64,000 nucleotides of DNA from Ruegeria sp. HKCCD4315 (GTDB taxonomy: Bacteria > Pseudomonadota > Alphaproteobacteria > Rhodobacterales > Rhodobacteraceae), in assembly GCF_013112245.1 (NCBI RefSeq), contig NZ_WVRN01000001.1:1616501-1680500 (forward strand), written 5' to 3'. A program made the position numbers and the translations under genes. Positions 63,007-64,000 of the stretch are shown here, one piece after another. The notes beneath the pieces were generated by a model, which saw only the letters and a list, made by a program, of their open reading frames with translations, made no database searches and had not been told where the DNA came from. How positions within the stretch are numbered: position 1 is the first letter of the stretch; every line of letters starts with the position of its first letter.

Positions 63007-64000
63007 TTAGCGCTCAACCAACCTCAACCATATCCCGTCCTTGGACCGAACGGTCAGATGCGCCACCGGAACCGGCGTTTTTCCAGGGATTGTTTCGAAT
63101 TTGAATTGGCGCAACAGCATCGACAGGATCAAGGGCCCTTCAACCATCGCAAATCCCGCCCCCGTGCACACTCTTGGTCCGGCAGAGAACGGAATGTAGG
63201 CATTGCGTTGACATGTTTTGCCGTTCTCTGTCTTCCAGCGCGAGGGATCGAACCCGTCGGGATTGTCCCAAAGCCGTTCTTGCCGATGCAGGTGCCACGG
63301 GCTGACTACAATTTGTGAACCCTTCGGAACCTCTCGATCGCGAAACTGTTCAGAACATTGCGTTTCCCGAACCATCATTGGCACCGGTGGATAAAGTCGC
63401 AACGCCTCGCGAAATACATCTCGGGCGACGTTCAGCCTGGACATGGTCGTAAAGGACGGGTCCGGATTTGCCTGCGCCTCTTCCGCGACCTTCTTTTGCC
63501 AGTCGGGGTACAGCGCCAGCAGATAAAGCGTCCAGGCCAGAGCCGAGGCGCTGGTTTCATGGCCCGCCAGAAAGAAGATCGCGACCTGATCAATCATCTC
63601 GTCGGTTTCAAAACACTTCCCCGTGGCAGGATCGGGTGTTGTCATGATTTTTGTGGCCAGATCGTTTGGTGCCGTCCCATCAGCAATGGCCGAAGCGCGA
63701 TCCGCTGTAAGTTTCTGGATCAAACGCCTGATATCATGCGCATTCCGCCGCGTGTCGCCGGCATGTAGACGAGGAACCCAACGTGGCAGAGGCAAAAAAG
63801 CCGCAAGGTTCAAAAGCGGTTGCCGCCTTTGATAGGAGTGGAATTTCTGGAATACTTCAGCTGCGATTTCATGTTCGATAGGCACCGAAAACAGTGTTCT
63901 GAAAATGACATCTGCGGCGACATGGCTGGTGATTTCTTCAACTTCAACCTCGGTTCCAACACTGGAGCACAGCCGATCCGCGCAGGCTTGTGACGCGTCT
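63007..64000 (-). CDS. Cytochrome P450, C-terminal part, cut by window edge
   Basis: The frame is open from base 64000 to the stop at 63007, about 330 residues, lacking the N-terminus. The oxygen-binding I-helix is IFFLAGHETSASAL, the K-helix ExxR is EALRLYPPVP, and the haem loop is IPFSAGPRVCTGAGFAM with the cysteine ligand. No redox partner is adjacent. Substrate unknown. It is upstream of the aldolase gene on the same strand, 73 bases away; co-transcription is not clear. Confidence 0.9.
   Translation of the reverse strand, partial: DASQACADRLCSSVGTEVEVEEITSHVAADVIFRTLFSVPIEHEIAAEVFQKFHSYQRRQPLLNLAAFLPLPRWVPRLHAGDTRRNAHDIRRLIQKLTADRASAIADGTAPNDLATKIMTTPDPATGKCFETDEMIDQVAIFFLAGHETSASALAWTLYLLALYPDWQKKVAEEAQANPDPSFTTMSRLNVARDVFREALRLYPPVPMMVRETQCSEQFRDREVPKGSQIVVSPWHLHRQERLWDNPDGFDPSRWKTENGKTCQRNAYIPFSAGPRVCTGAGFAMVEGPLILSMLLRQFKFETIPGKTPVPVAHLTVRSKDGIWLRLVER

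Overview
The window looks like chromosomal DNA from a marine alphaproteobacterium of the Roseobacter group (Rhodobacterales). Supporting signs are an IscR that lacks the usual three-cysteine cluster site, an alphaproteobacterial SOS box (GTTC-N7-GTTC) before recA, an Irr-type iron control element before iscR, a CckA-type hybrid kinase, several TRAP transporters, and a gene set that matches dihydroxypropanesulfonate catabolism. No phage, transposase, integrase, CRISPR array or rRNA was seen. The one RNA gene found is a tRNA-Gly(CCC).

Layout. 1-3.1 kb: start of an Fe-S operon (iscR and a cut cysteine desulfurase, minus strand), divergent from a hydrolase, a small protein and a tandem HD-domain protein. 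3.1-7.5 kb: SMR efflux protein, typA, a secreted protein with a collagen-like tail, and a convergent transglutaminase-like cysteine peptidase. 7.7-18 kb: mostly minus-strand housekeeping genes (DUF1330, alaS, recA, cckA, an RsmB-type methyltransferase, guaB) with one sulfotransferase-like gene on the plus strand. 18-20 kb: a RACo/RamA-type activator of corrinoid proteins. 20-28 kb: an eight-gene minus-strand operon with a TRAP transporter, HpsN, HpsO and HpsP-like dehydrogenases and a universal stress protein, headed by a paired LacI-type operator and a divergent LacI-family regulator. 28-36 kb: tRNA-Gly, PPK2, a three-gene one-carbon operon (small protein, methylenetetrahydrofolate reductase, pterin-binding methyltransferase) with a candidate structured leader, PhoX, Ppx/GppA and RlmE. 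36-41 kb: an octaheme cytochrome with HEAT/TPR-like repeats, a BrkB-like membrane protein, an AI-2E family transporter and a histone-deacetylase-like enzyme. 41-47 kb: a tightly overlapping MoxR-DUF58-DUF4381-VWA-VWA/TPR-BatD operon. 47-57 kb: Crp/Fnr regulator divergent from an arylsulfatase, a HAD phosphatase, cardiolipin synthase, an ion channel, and an ABC transporter with a CrtC/AttH-like lipoprotein-type partner. 57-62 kb: a TAXI-type TRAP system with its own universal stress protein and a small exported protein. 62-64 kb: class I fructose-bisphosphate aldolase and a cut cytochrome P450.

Two themes run through the window. The first is use of dissolved organic matter: sulfonate uptake and oxidation, TRAP transport, sulfatase, PhoX and polyphosphate enzymes. 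The second is cobalamin/folate one-carbon chemistry split over separate polypeptides: the activator at 18 kb and the methyltransferase at 29 kb both end in unusual Gly/Arg-rich tails. The methyltransferase operon also carries a palindromic three-way-junction-like leader that I cannot match to a known riboswitch. These features, the octaheme/HEAT protein, the tandem HD protein and the small protein of the sulfonate TRAP operon are the best leads for undescribed biology.
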